DNA of 64,000 nucleotides from Sepioteuthis lessoniana (Eukaryota > Mollusca > Cephalopoda > Myopsida > Loliginidae), in contig OY757904.1 in NCBI GenBank assembly GCA_963585895.1, positions 85,560,543 through 85,624,542 on the forward strand, given 5' to 3'. Made by a program: the position numbers and the translations under genes. The number at the start of each line of letters is the position of its first letter. The stretch's first letter is position 1. Below are positions 21,435-32,215 of this stretch, one piece after another. Under the pieces are notes generated by a model. That model worked only from the letters and a program-made list of their open reading frames with translations. It was not told the origin of the DNA and did not search any database.

Positions 21435-23110
21435 AGAAAATGCTTAATGAAAAAAAAAATGAAAAAGAAATCTTTAGTTAGGATGTATACGCACTTTGAC
21501 ATAAAATTGATTCTAATAATATTCTTATGTTAAATTCAAACATTATAGTTAGTCATAGCCAAGCCTCTTAGAATCATAGACCCATTACTGGATAATTAAA
21601 TTTCGTCTTTTTTGCCATCAACGTGATCCTGTGCCACACCTATGCTAAGCTTAGGTAATTACCTTCCATTACAAAAACCCTATTGCAATCCTCATATGAT
21701 TAATCACACAAGAATTTCAGTGGGGTTTCTTGGCAATTTAGAAACCTTTTAAATTAGAATTTTGACTGAATATTGCAAGTGCAAGAACTAAGCTTAAGTG
21801 CAAAGGAGAGTCTAGAAGGGAGTTTTAAACAGACCCACCAACATGCATTACCATTGCTTGTATTAAAGATAAGTTTAAAAAATGATCAAACTATTTGAAC
21901 AGCATTTCAAAAGCTCAAAAAGACAAGAATAGATGCAAGAAACTTATAACCAATCTCCAAGCAAATCTATTCTATAAGTGACTCATAAGGGTTCACCACA
22001 TGAATCATATTCATTGGAAAAAAATTTATTCCAACATTAATCCCAAATCTTAAAGATGATCCTGATGGAGAGATGGATTTTGAGAATGGCAAATTACTTG
22101 GTCGCACAAAATTCAGTTTTTCTTCTAAATGGGTTGCCCTTACAAAGGCTAGTTGCCCCAGTGTACCCTACCATATCACCTATAGCTGTTTGTTGAATGT
22201 AAGTGAAAATATGCAAGCATATTAATTTTTGAACACACAAACATAAGACATTCTTTGTGGTACAGTAGTTTCGGAGAAAAAAGTTTTTTGCCTGCATCAG
22301 AGTGCAAGATGCAAAGAAACAAAGTGAAAATGTGTGCTTGTCAATAGGTGGGGGCCACTGCATTTGCCTTAACTTTAAAAATAGTATTTACTCACTTTGG
22401 GATCTAAACAAACAGTAACTAAAACATAGATAAATATAGAATGACGATATTTACAATACATGAGAGTTAAGTCAGAACCACATTAAAGCATCAGTTGAAT
22501 GAGGTCATGATTCCACAAAATTGAAAATTTTAAACACCATCAGTTGCTGAATTTATTTTAAAGAGTATAGTTGTTTTATTATTTTGAAAAGCTATTGTGG
22601 GCCACACGTTGAGCTGGCCTGATTTGAAGAATGAAGTTATATGGCTGCTCTCAAAATATGTAAAAAAAGATGTTGAAACAGATCAAAGTCCAAGATATTT
22701 TTAACTTTAGGCAAGATTTTAAAAGATGGTTGATTTTTTCTGACATTAAAAAAATTAAATTAAAAAAGGATCACATATTAGGAAATAGCAAAACTATTAA
22801 TTTTTAGTCAAGGTTAAAAATGCAGTAAAAATAACTCAAAGCCAAACTTTTTTTTTTTTTTTAGGTTGGGACGTTTTTTTCGATGCAGGTATCATTGGGG
22901 AATAAAAGTTTTGGTAAATGGGTTAACCTTACTGCCCTTTTAACCTGGACTATAAGGATTGTTCCCATTTGTTTCTTGATGCTTTTTCTAATCTTTCCAA
23001 ACTTTTTAGTATTACTGTGATACAATGAGAAGTTTTAATGACAAAATGTTAGAAAAAAAAAAAAAAAGTTGTAAATAGAAAATACTTCCATATATATATG
23101 AAAACACACT
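21435..23110. other. first intron of RGP1, no gene recognised
   Basis: Mostly AT-rich. On the minus strand 22363-22094 gives a frame ending GATSLCKGNPFRRKTEFCATK, which has a repeat-element feel (basic, cysteine-containing), but I cannot place it. No transposon ends or target duplications were seen. Confidence 0.45.
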
Positions 23111-23113
23111 GGC

Positions 23114-23362
23114 TTATTCGTCTTGTGGGTAGTGTTCGCCAATAACTTGGGAGACCTGGGTTCGATCCCAGGTCGAGTCATACCAAAGCCAAAAAAAAAA
23201 AAAAAAAGGTACTTGATACCTCCTTGCTTAACACTCAGCATTATGAAAGGTACATATCAAGGGTAAATTGGAGCAATCTAGGGAAAGGAGTAGCGCTCTC
23301 ACCTGCACTTCGGTGTAGTAGCTATTGAAAAAGGGAGACAACAGTCGCCAACTTTACTATTA
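23114..23362 (+). repeat. second-family tRNA-derived SINE, best-preserved head
   Basis: The head contains 'gtgggtagtgttcgcc' and an almost perfect box B, GGGTTCGATCCC. A poly-A run (23189-23206) and the family body follow ('gcctccttgcttaacactca' type, 'cttcggtgtagtagctattg'). This copy shows that the family derives from a tRNA. The preserved box B does not make it a functional tRNA gene: there is no cloverleaf or proper 3' stem. Confidence 0.75.
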
Positions 23363-23364
23363 TA

Positions 23365-24600
23365 AATGTTAATAATTTTGACATTTTAATTCATTGATAT
23401 TGCTTTTGAAAAGCAATCCAGAGAAAAATACTAGTTAAAAATAATTTAAATAACTTTTTCACCGTTTTAATTTTGGACATTAGAGTCATATGGGTTAATT
23501 CTTAAAGTTAATTAAGAGTAGTTTTAAAAAAAAACTTTCCATGTTGAATTAAATTTAATGCATTGAATTCAAATTTAAATATTAACATTTGATAAATTAA
23601 GGTCTCAATAGTTGGTTTTTCCCCCTAAAATTCTATGAAAATCAAAGAAATGAAATTGTTATCAGTGACAAATTCTTTAGTCTGTTTTCTTAATTTTTTT
23701 TTTTTTATTGGTGATGTTCAAGTTGTTAACTATGATTGATTCATTGTATTCATTCAACATCAAAAGCTCCTTGGAAGTGATGGATGTTTAAAAACAAAAC
23801 GAATTCATTTCAAACTTTTGTCGACAACAATCATTGGTAAGTGACATCAATTACCAGTTTAACTAAATATTTGTTTGATTAAACCAGTCCAAACACCCCC
23901 CCACACACACACACAAAACCTTTCAGTTTTATGAATTTGCAGCGCAGCAACAGTTTGATATAGAAAAACTCAAAATTATTTGTTTTCGATATAGACACGA
24001 AGGGAAGTTTTAGTTTTTAGTTTTCCAAACTGAGAAAAAAGAATTTTAATAATCAGATAAAGATAGTAAAATAACAAAATGTGAGAAAGAGTTGAACACA
24101 TTCAAGCACAAACAAAATTACATATTCATCTTTTATGAAAAAAAATTTTTTTACAATATAACTTTATATCAATTTGTTTTTTGTTTACTGTAGTATATTG
24201 TAAACAAATACATCATTTTACAGAATGTTCTATTCTTTATCATTTGTCAACTTAAAAAAGTGAAAGAAAGAAAATCTTAAAAACGTGACAGACAGTTTCG
24301 AAGTTGTTCGTTACGTGGCTTGAAGTTGAATGTTTATTTTTTTTTAAGTAAACACCTCTCAGAAAATCTATTTTCTCGCTCAACTAAGCTAACAAAATTT
24401 CTTTAAAAATTAAAAGAAAAAGTCATTTTAAGACAATTTTTAATATCTACTGGCATCAGGAATGTCTTATTGTCAATAATTTGTCAGTGTTAAGTCAAGA
24501 GCAAGTGAAATCAGCTGCTACGGAAAAATAAATAGGAATTCAAATAAACATATTTTTGTAGTTAAAAAATTGAATTTTCATTTCTAAAATACCGAAAACA
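23365..24600. other. first intron of RGP1, AT-rich, nothing recognised
   Basis: A short (CA) run at 23898-23917 and many A/T runs. No exon or repeat boundary can be supported. Confidence 0.5.
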
Positions 24601-24614
24601 TAGAACATACTCAC

Positions 24615-24720
24615 ATCAGTTTGTCTTCCCTTTAAGGAATTTTATTTGTCTCCAAAGTGGTTGTGGTTAAACATTTTTCCTCGACTGATGCATGTTTTTA
24701 TGTTGACGTCTAGCAAGGAT
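24615..24720 (-). other. RGP1: probable non-coding first exon of RGP1
   Basis: On the minus strand, CAAACTGAT|gtgagt at 24615/24614 is a strong donor. It is the best candidate to join the acceptor in front of the 5' UTR at 21300. The exon has no long open frame and lies directly below a CpG-containing promoter-like patch. The transcription start is not determined, so the outer boundary is approximate. Confidence 0.55.
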
Positions 24721-24830
24721 GACGGGAAATCGCCATTCGTCACGTGACATGAATCTAACTTCCGAATGCCAACACAAACCGAGAGAGAGAGAGAGAGAGC
24801 AGTGTGTTATATTATTGGTAGCAGCCATTT
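24700..24830. promoter_or_regulatory. probable RGP1 promoter, possibly bidirectional
   Basis: This patch has more CpG than its surroundings and contains TGACGTC (24704-24710, CRE-like), CACGTG (24741-24746, E-box) and a GA repeat (24782-24799). On the plus strand AGCAGCCATTTC (24820-24831) resembles a YY1-type initiator element, and a donor-like AAATAAG|gtaaag follows at about 24953. Transcription in both directions is therefore possible. There is no TATA box. Function is inferred from position and composition. Confidence 0.45.
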
Positions 24831-25379
24831 CTCTTGCTCTAGTGAATGAAAAGAAAAGAACAAATAATTATATTACAAGAACTAAAGGACATCTTAGTGA
24901 TTTTTTTTTTCATTTAGGGAAAATTTCGTTAGGTTTCACTTTCAAAAATAAGGTAAAGTAATGTTTAAAAAGTTACAATTGGATTTTTCGAAAGTATACT
25001 TCCAGCTTAGAAGTTAAATTTTCTTTTTTATAAAATACCTCGAATGTGAATAAAATAAAATCTAGTATATTGAAAAACCAATACTATTAGAGTTACTTCT
25101 CCTTAAAAGTAGTTTAAATACTTGAAATAAGAAATAGTTTCTAAAGTTTTTCTAAACTTTCTGAAAAAAAACCAACAATTAAAATAATAGCTAAAACGTG
25201 TTCTGTTCTATATTCTTCTAAGAATATAAACACAAGCGGCAAAAGTTCCATAGAATATATGTTTATCATATAATTGCGTAAGTTTAAATTATAATATTCT
25301 ATTTATTGATATCTATTTTGATTTTAAAATTTGGTAAATCTGGTGAAAATTGTAATTTCGGGAGTTGATGTCTGCTTGA

Positions 25380-25990
25380 ATCTAATTGGTTGTTTTGAAC
25401 TTGTGCCGTTAGCCCCCGCCCTTACTGTTATCTAAGTGAGACCCACAAGGGTTCTCTCTCTATTTTTTTTTTTTTTTCAGCACGAGCAGAAGCTCTATGT
25501 GGCTCTCTCCTTTTGTTTTGCGAGTTCTTGTTTATTCGCCTTCGATTTTAGGGAGTTTTTTCTTAAGCAAGGTGGCTTAAGCAAAATAGGCCCATTAGTC
25601 TTAGGCTAAGCCTTTTTTTCTTGCAGGGTTTTTATGGTTACTTGTTGAAACAATTAGCCGGCTATTTGTGGTTTTGGTATGCTGTCCCCTTCAAAAGAAA
25701 GTTGAGTATAAGGTCTGAAGGCGGTATTATTAGACTTTTTGCTGACAAAGGAAGCTGTTGGATCAGGTCAGAAGATGTGGTAAAAGCCTCCGTAGGCTCA
25801 ACAGAAGAAAATTCGAGTTGAAACGAAAGATATTCATCTTAGAGAAGGAAGCGGTGATCTACTCGAAATTCACTTAAAGAAATAGTAAACTTCGTTTTCA
25901 ACAAGTCTACACAGGAAACTAGAAGAACACGATTGTCCAGGTTGACTCGACACAAGAAGGAGACGCTGAAAAAAAGAATAAATCCTAAAA
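25380..25990 (+). other. promoter-like and exon-like patch of unknown identity
   Basis: It has an inverted CCAAT (ATTGG, 25385-25389) and a GC box (CCCCCGCCC, about 25413). Two long pyrimidine tracts end in CAG (25478-25480 and 25624-25626), like splice acceptors. A GGCTTA...TAAGCC inverted pair lies at 25573-25613. The frame 25621-25821 (66 codons) contains KRKLSIRSEGGIIRLFADKG and matches nothing I know. AATAAA lies at 25976. It could be the 5' part of a plus-strand gene or RNA divergent from RGP1, or an LTR-type remnant. Confidence 0.35.
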
Positions 25991-25999
25991 ATTGGCTTC

Positions 26000-27560
26000 T
26001 AAATGAATTTTGACATAAAATACCAAAGAAATGTATTTTATCATTAACAAAAGTTAAACTGACAGTAGGTGATTGACGGCATTGTTTTGAGCAAGTTAGT
26101 CGTTATATATATATATTTTTTTTTGTTATAATATTGTCGTTACTTGAATGTGTGTTATTTTTGTTAACTTATTCAATGTTTTCAACAAGCATAGGGAAAA
26201 ATATGCAAAGCCGGATTTTGTAAAGTTTATTTCTCTTGAAATAAATTACTTTGTGGAACTGGCTGTTTTGTTTTTAAGAAATATAGACACACTTTTCTTT
26301 CAAGTAACAAAAGTTAGCTTAACTTCCCCCTTTTTTTATCTCCTTTATTTTTATACTTTTCTCTTCCCCTTTGCCAGGCCTGACAGTTACTGCTAGATTA
26401 GTTCTTGAGCTAGGCAGAGATAAGGTTCATCCGATTTGGGTAGAGTTGTACTTCGTAGCAACTAACATTCGGATAAATTTGTTAACTTTTCGTGTGTTAG
26501 TTGTTATAATTTAAGACCTAGAGCCGAGCATATTTTTTTAATCAAGCACGATTTCTCATAAATAACAGATTTACATTACAAAAACTAATGAAATTGAATG
26601 GGAAACTCAAGATCAAATAATATCCATCTCCTTACAAGCCCATTTTTATAGATTATCTTGTATTATATAATTTTTTTATTTATGTTTTTTTTTTATAGAA
26701 AAACTCGGTTAATTTTTTAAGTGGGTGGTTCAATTTGATGGTTTGTGAGAAGGTCAAGGTTGATAACAACACTATCAAAGCTGAGAATAATTATAAAAGC
26801 TATCAACAAAACAATTGCTAATCTAAAATTCCCCCCAAAAAACTTGTTATTAAAAATAAGATTAAAAAGGAATAATATAACAGTTATTCATTTTTAATCT
26901 TATTTTTCAATAGCTTATTTTCTTCATTTTTAACAATAGATTTTTAAAGCAAAATTTTCAAATCAAGTAAACTGATTTGAAAAGAAAATTTCTACCATTG
27001 TTGCGGTAGGCTACTCAGAAACTTGTTTGAGGAAAGAAGAAGCAGTTGTAATGGCAATACAAGTTTATGAAGAACCTGGGAATGAACATATAGGATTTAC
27101 GCTAACAGATACACACTGCAGCTTCATATATACTACTAAATTTACAGTAGGCCTTGAAGGCATCTTGGTCACTTAGCAAAAGACTTGTAATGCTCACACC
27201 CTTGGCCACTTCGTGAATGGCTCACTGCACACGTAATCTCACAAAATATAGAAAAGCATACACAGGATTATCTTTAACCTTGAAAAATTATGTTTTATAA
27301 TAAATCCATATAAAACAATAGTTTCACTAATACCTCCATTAACAACATTCCTTACAGCTTTAAATGTTTCTCATATCTCGCTTCTTTCATGAACTTTCAT
27401 TTACCTTCTATCTTCACTAAACAATGTTTTTCTTTATGTTTGCTTGGCCAGATTTTACATGGAATCCATCTTTTACCTCAGAGCACTCAGATTTTGCATC
27501 AAGATGCCAAATATTATTTCCTGTCAAATATATTAAATAATACATTATGACGAATTTATG
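26000..27560. other. AT-rich intergenic sequence with one strong hairpin
   Basis: No gene recognised. The hairpin at 26852-26907 is listed separately. 27020-27250 has more even composition but no sustained open frame. Confidence 0.5.
26852..26907. repeat. inverted repeat, 24-position stem and 8-base loop
   Basis: The arms AAAAATAAGATTAAAAA (26852-26868) and TTTTTAATCTTATTTTT (26891-26907) are perfect complements. After one mismatch the inner arms GAATAA (26870-26875) and TTATTC (26884-26889) also pair. The loop is TATAACAG. It could be a small palindromic element, a cruciform or a hairpin RNA; the sequence alone does not decide. Confidence 0.8.
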
Positions 27561-27627
27561 TATGTTGTGTAATACATATTAACTATTATAGCCTTTACCT
27601 ATTGTCATTGACTTGTGACCTGGTATA
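27561..27627. repeat. 68-bp flank identical (inverted) to 17616-17683
   Basis: The bases from 27561 to the mariner end are the exact reverse complement of the flank that follows the inner right terminal repeat of the mariner at 17615 (for example 'acaagtcaatgacaatagg' in that copy). In both places the flank touches the same (3') end of the mariner. Confidence 0.9.
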
Positions 27628-29184
27628 CGAAGTGCATACGATAAGTTTCCAGACTTTTTCGTATGGGCACTTTTATTGATAGTACACACATGAAACTCTA
27701 GTCCCCTTCGAAGTAATCTCCTCCGGCTGCAATGCACTTGTTGTACCGTTCCAACAACTTCTGGAAGGCGTCATGGAAGTCCTCTTGTGTGAGTATGTCA
27801 ATGACCTTCGTCACAGCTTCTTTCATCTCCTCAATTGTCTCATAACGACAGCCTCTGAGCTTAGGGAATAACCAAAAGTCACAGGGAGCAAGGTCTGGAC
27901 TCTAGATGCTGTATAGTCATATGCAGATTCATGCTGAATCATAACGACGCAATATATAATAACGAACGAAGACCTCTTTAAAAAAATATACCTCTCAATT
28001 TATTTGCAAGGTTCGAAAGGGTTGTGCGTGAGAAGGGGTTGGAGACTGAACATAACGGCAACATATATTGACCCCCACTCTGATGGCCATCGGCGTTGTG
28101 TCTTTCTCGTTCTCCTGATGCTCAACCGGAGGCCCGGAGGCCCAGCTCTCTGCTGAGTGCTGGCTTGCTCTACCACATCTTGCCTCTAACTTCTCTGGTC
28201 CCTAACTCACTGACTTCCTGTCTTCACTGAGTTATATAATAGTTCAATCGCCCACTCATTCGCCCACTCAATCGCCAACTTAATCGCCCACTCAATCTTT
28301 GGAATGGCATGTTTGATCGTCATCAAGCGGAAATAACTGTCATGCAGTTCAGAGGTCACTCTCTTCCGGTGCATCAGTCTATGAGTGTATCATGGGCTTT
28401 TACCTTGTCCCATTTCGTCAGCCAAATCCGCCCCATCGAAGTCCTCTTGTGTAAGCATGTCAATGGCGTTCGTCACAGTCTCTTTCATCTCCTCAATTGT
28501 CTCATAACGACAGCCTCTGAGCTTAGGGAATAAGCAAAAGTAACTGGGAGCAAGGTCTGGACTCTAGGGAGGCTGAGGAACTGTCTTGATGTCCATCTTG
28601 GTCAAATAGTCTGTGACAAGGATGGAGTTGTGGACTGGCGAATTATCCTGTTGGTACATTGTCGCACTGGAAATGCCACTGACCCAATTTGAAGAGTGCT
28701 GGCCTCTTCCGACGGAATCTCTTCCTGAACTCCCTTAAAACCTCAACAAAGTAACCCTAACCTTTGACCCATCAACTCTGGTGTATTGACTTCCTCCCAC
28801 ACCTGTCATCATCCCTCACAGACTCCCTGCCTTCCTTGAATCTCTTATCCCACTTAAAAACTGATGCTCGATTCATGCAAAATGGTCGAAAAGCAGTCTG
28901 AAGCATTCCATACGTTTCTGTGGCATTTTTTCCAAGTTTAAAACACAATTTTATTGCATATCGTTCTTTTAAAGTGTCAGATAGCATTTTTGAAATTCAC
29001 CAGCAGTGACAATCAGGCTTTAGTAGGGTGTATTCCAATTGCTGCTGTAGCTGTTCATTTGAACCTGAAATTGGTCAGTCATCTCATAAAATGTATAGCA
29101 ATAACATACTGAATTCTCAAGCGTCTACGACAATTTTAAATACCCATACGAAAAAAGTCTGGAAACTTATCGTATGCATCTGTG
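27628..29184 (-). mobile_element. mariner copy 3, interrupted and partly duplicated
   Basis: Minus-strand copy of the same mariner family. The 3' terminal repeat starts at 27628 (CGAAGTGCATACGATAAGTT) after a TA, and the 5' end lies near 29184. The transposase C-terminus is at 27700-27905. A foreign block (27906-28437) follows. The mariner then resumes at 28438, repeating about 127 bases already present at 27779-27905 before going on. The N-terminal frame 28987-28772 contains SVFKWDKRFKEGRESV. The duplicated segments differ at about eight positions. It is inactive: the middle of the transposase is missing and stops occur. Confidence 0.85.
27906..28437 (-). repeat. LTR-like repeat inside mariner copy 3
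   Basis: This block is not mariner. Its right half is the reverse complement of 63800-63990 (shared blocks include 'gatgcaccggaagagagt' and 'gacagttatttccgcttgat'), so it is a dispersed repeat. On the minus strand it has TATA-like 'gagttatataatag', an AATAAA and mixed GC content, typical of an LTR. It is a fossil fragment without a coding region. A 12-bp minisatellite (about 28247-28297) lies near its TATA-like motif. Confidence 0.6.
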
Positions 29185-29189
29185 GTTTT

Positions 29190-29975
29190 GAGGCGAACCA
29201 AGAGCAATATATTATGGAGAGTGCTCCATCTGTAGGATAGAGCTATTATATAATAATAATAATAAATAAATATATATTAGATTTATATATTTAATGCCAA
29301 GGAATTTTGTCTGCAACCCCTGAGTTTCGTGAAGTTTTTACAAAACAATCATCAGGCAGTTAACAAAATGAAATGAATCGAAAATCGAAAAATACAATCA
29401 AAAACCGTTGGGACTGTGTAGGAATCTTTACATGTGCTTGTGTGTGTGCGTGGGGGGGGAGGTTATAGTTGCGTATTATTGTGTGAGTGGTATATGGTGC
29501 GTATATGAAGGTACATGCGCAGCGCGTTGTTTTTACCGGATGTTCATCGTTAATATATCTGATATTAATACTGTATTGTCGGAAAAGATTCTTTATCTAT
29601 TTCTGTATGTGTAGGTGATTATAACTAAGGAACAAAACATCATCATTGCATGTCGAGGGAAATAAATATAGATTTGATTTGTAAACGTATTCAAGCGAGT
29701 ATAGTATAGTAGGCCAGAATCACAATGAATATCAAGGGTAGGGATATATTGTATTGCAATATACTATGGAATATTGTACAATGTTGGTATTATATTTAGG
29801 GAAGAGATTTGGGCTAGAATACAATACAATTTGATGAAATATTGCGTATATACGATATATACTATAGTTATCTGTGATAGTACGTACATAATGAAAATAA
29901 TGAAGGGGTTACAATAATAGTTAGTATCTTTATGTACGATGATGATTATAACTGAAGAGCAAAGTGTCGTAACTA
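29190..29975. other. spacer with a Penelope-like sequence motif
   Basis: 'ctgagtttcgtgaag' followed by 'aaaacaatcatcaggcagtt' (29320-29360) resembles short motifs I associate with Penelope-like element ends in invertebrates; this is weak. The rest is low-complexity with GT and TA bias. No gene seen. Confidence 0.3.
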
Positions 29976-29976
29976 T

Positions 29977-29977
<1 letters not shown>

Positions 29978-30016
<39 letters not shown>

Positions 30017-30043
30017 ACATATATATATATATATACACACACA
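29978..30043. repeat. TA/CA microsatellite at truncated LTR edge
   Basis: Alternating TA with a CA end. It abuts the first recognisable base of the 5' LTR of the CsRn1-type element at about 30044, so repeat expansion or slippage probably replaced the start of that LTR. Confidence 0.9.
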
Positions 30044-31085
30044 CGTCCTCTGCTACATACATTCCACATGGAACACCTTCACGGAAGAACACGCTTCTAC
30101 TAGCTTCACAGACAAAAGAATCAACCTTGCAGTCAGTCACAGGAGCTACTTGCTACAGTGACACACTTCCAACAAACTCAAGGACCAACATACTATCCTG
30201 CAACACCAAAAAGAACCTATTCCCACTCTGACTCGTTTACTTCTGGTACTATAATAAACCTTTCGTTATTGTTGCGTTCTGGTTAGTGAAAGCTTGTAGT
30301 AGTAATAAAAAGACAAACCATGATATGTGAGGAAATAGAGTTATATTTACAGGAAAAAGTATTTAAAATAGAGAGACTGTTAGTAAACAAGAACAGAGGA
30401 ATAGAGGATAAGGATAAGGATATAGTCCAACAATAGTATTGGCTTCCGTTATAAGGAACGGCTCTTCACCTTGTAGTCTGCTGGTATTAGTAACTATATA
30501 TGGCAGATGGACTGGCTCATTGTGTCGAAAAGGTAGGTGATACCCCACCTCTAAAATTGTTTTTCAATATTATTGACCAGCTTTTTCTTTTTTGTGAATT
30601 TTAGTATTTTTTTCTTTTTGGGTCAATTATGAATTGTGGGGGAGCTTTCCGCTTTCTTCTTAATCTGGGTTCTTCTTGTTCAGCTTGAGGCATTTGGAGG
30701 TCGAAGGTATCATAGAGGTCTTGAAAATCGTCCTCCTCGATTTGTGGGGTTTCTGTTGGTTCATTGGTGATACGTTTGTGTAATATGTCTTCTATGGATG
30801 AACTTCTTTCCCTGTACGGTTTAAATCATATTTCCGATACGCTCCTTAATAATTCCAGGCTCCCTGATAGTCGTATTATTTTTATAGTTTTTCTAGAATA
30901 GTTTCGTATTGAATTTCCTTCTAGGAACAATAATGGCTGGTGTGTGGCTTTTCTTGCTAGGAATAAGTTTATCAAATACGGATCTGATTCTTCTAGCAAA
31001 CATGATTTCTGCAGGTGATAGAGTCGATGGCGTCGACTTATTTGGAGTTATCTGATATACTTGTGGAAAAAGTTGAAGAGCTTTT

Positions 31086-31526
31086 TTAGTTGGAGTTCTT
31101 TAACGCTCTTTTTAGTGTATCTACAAATCTCTCGGCCAGGCAGTTTGATCGTGGGTGGTAAGGAGGCATTCTTATATGTTCAACTTGGAATGTTGAACAG
31201 AAATGTTCAAACTCCTTAGATGTGAATTGCGTTCCGTTATCGCTAACTATCGTATCTACGACACCGAACCTTGCAAAAAGTTCATGTAGCCTGTTTACTG
31301 TGTTTGTTAATGTTGGCCTTTTCATTTGGAAGACTTCTGGCCATTTAGAATAGCTGTCTACTACTACTAAGTAGTAAAATTTATCAATTGGACCAGCGAA
31401 GTCAATGTGTATCCTCGACCATGGTCTGTCTGTTTTGGGCCAAGGTTCTTGAGAGGTTGGTGGAGACTTTGCTGCTAGAATACATCCTTTACATTTACTG
31501 ACTATTTCAGTGACGTCAGAGTCCAT
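31086..31526 (-). CDS. integrase core fragment of the nested Gypsy element
   Basis: Integrase inserts the retrotransposon DNA copy into the genome. The frame shows CKGCILAAKSPP (end of the zinc-binding region), HIDFAGP (first Asp), TIVSDNGTQF (second Asp) and HPRSNCLAERFVDTLKRAL (Glu), the DDE core in the order of Ty3/Gypsy integrases. It resembles the K02A2.6-type animal Gypsy family and the integrase of the element at 46250-53753. It is a fossil fragment. Confidence 0.85.
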   Translation of the reverse strand: MDSDVTEIVSKCKGCILAAKSPPTSQEPWPKTDRPWSRIHIDFAGPIDKFYYLVVVDSYSKWPEVFQMKRPTLTNTVNRLHELFARFGVVDTIVSDNGTQFTSKEFEHFCSTFQVEHIRMPPYHPRSNCLAERFVDTLKRALKNSN

Positions 31527-32215
31527 ACTAGGTCAAAAAACGCAAGAACGCATAAGGCTCTTCATTCGATTTATTCCTGGATGACCAGTGTGGAAATCGT
31601 GAAGAATTCTTCTTTGAAGAGTTTTTGGTATTACGACTCTCTCACTGTATAATAATGCATTATCACATAGTGAATAAGTCTCCTCAATTTTTGTGTTTTG
31701 CTCTAATAGTTTCGCCTTTATTTCTTTAATGAAATTATCCCTTACTTCTTCTCTTTTTATTTCCTTAGGAGATACCGGTAGGTCTCTAATTGTGTTGTTT
31801 AATGTATTCTCTACCTCATTTTCAGATCTGAGGGTTGCTATAACTGTGTCTTCAAAGGTTTCTGATGTCCTAGAAATGAGTCTCGATAATCCATCCGCGT
31901 GCCCTATCTTATTCGTAAATAAGATTATTATTGAATCTGAAAATCATAGTTTAGAAGGATGGTTCCCCATCGAAGCAGTCTGTTGGCTGTGTATGTTGGG
32001 AGTCCTTTTTTAGAACCAAAAATGGTTACGAGGGGTTTGTGGTCTGTTTGCAATGTAAACCAACGTCCATGAATATATCTATTGAATTTTGTGACTGCAA
32101 ATATTATTGCTAGAGCTTCTTTTTCGATTTGTGAATAATTGCGCTCTGCTGGAAGTAACGATCTGCTTGCGTGTGCTATAGGTCTGACTTTCCCATCTTT
32201 CCACTTGTGTAATAT

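Noticed and set aside
23114-23180. tRNA gene with perfect box B
   Set aside because: No matching acceptor stem; it is followed by a poly-A run and a body shared with two other copies, so it is a SINE.
24719-24961. 80-codon plus-strand protein gene at the RGP1 promoter
   Set aside because: The frame runs through a GA microsatellite and has no domain or conserved look; kept only as possible 5' untranslated sequence.
28240-28305. CRISPR-like array
   Set aside because: Four short direct units without spacers in an animal LTR-like repeat; a minisatellite.
29764-30069. 101-codon minus-strand frame
   Set aside because: Made mostly of YIYIYI from a TA microsatellite.
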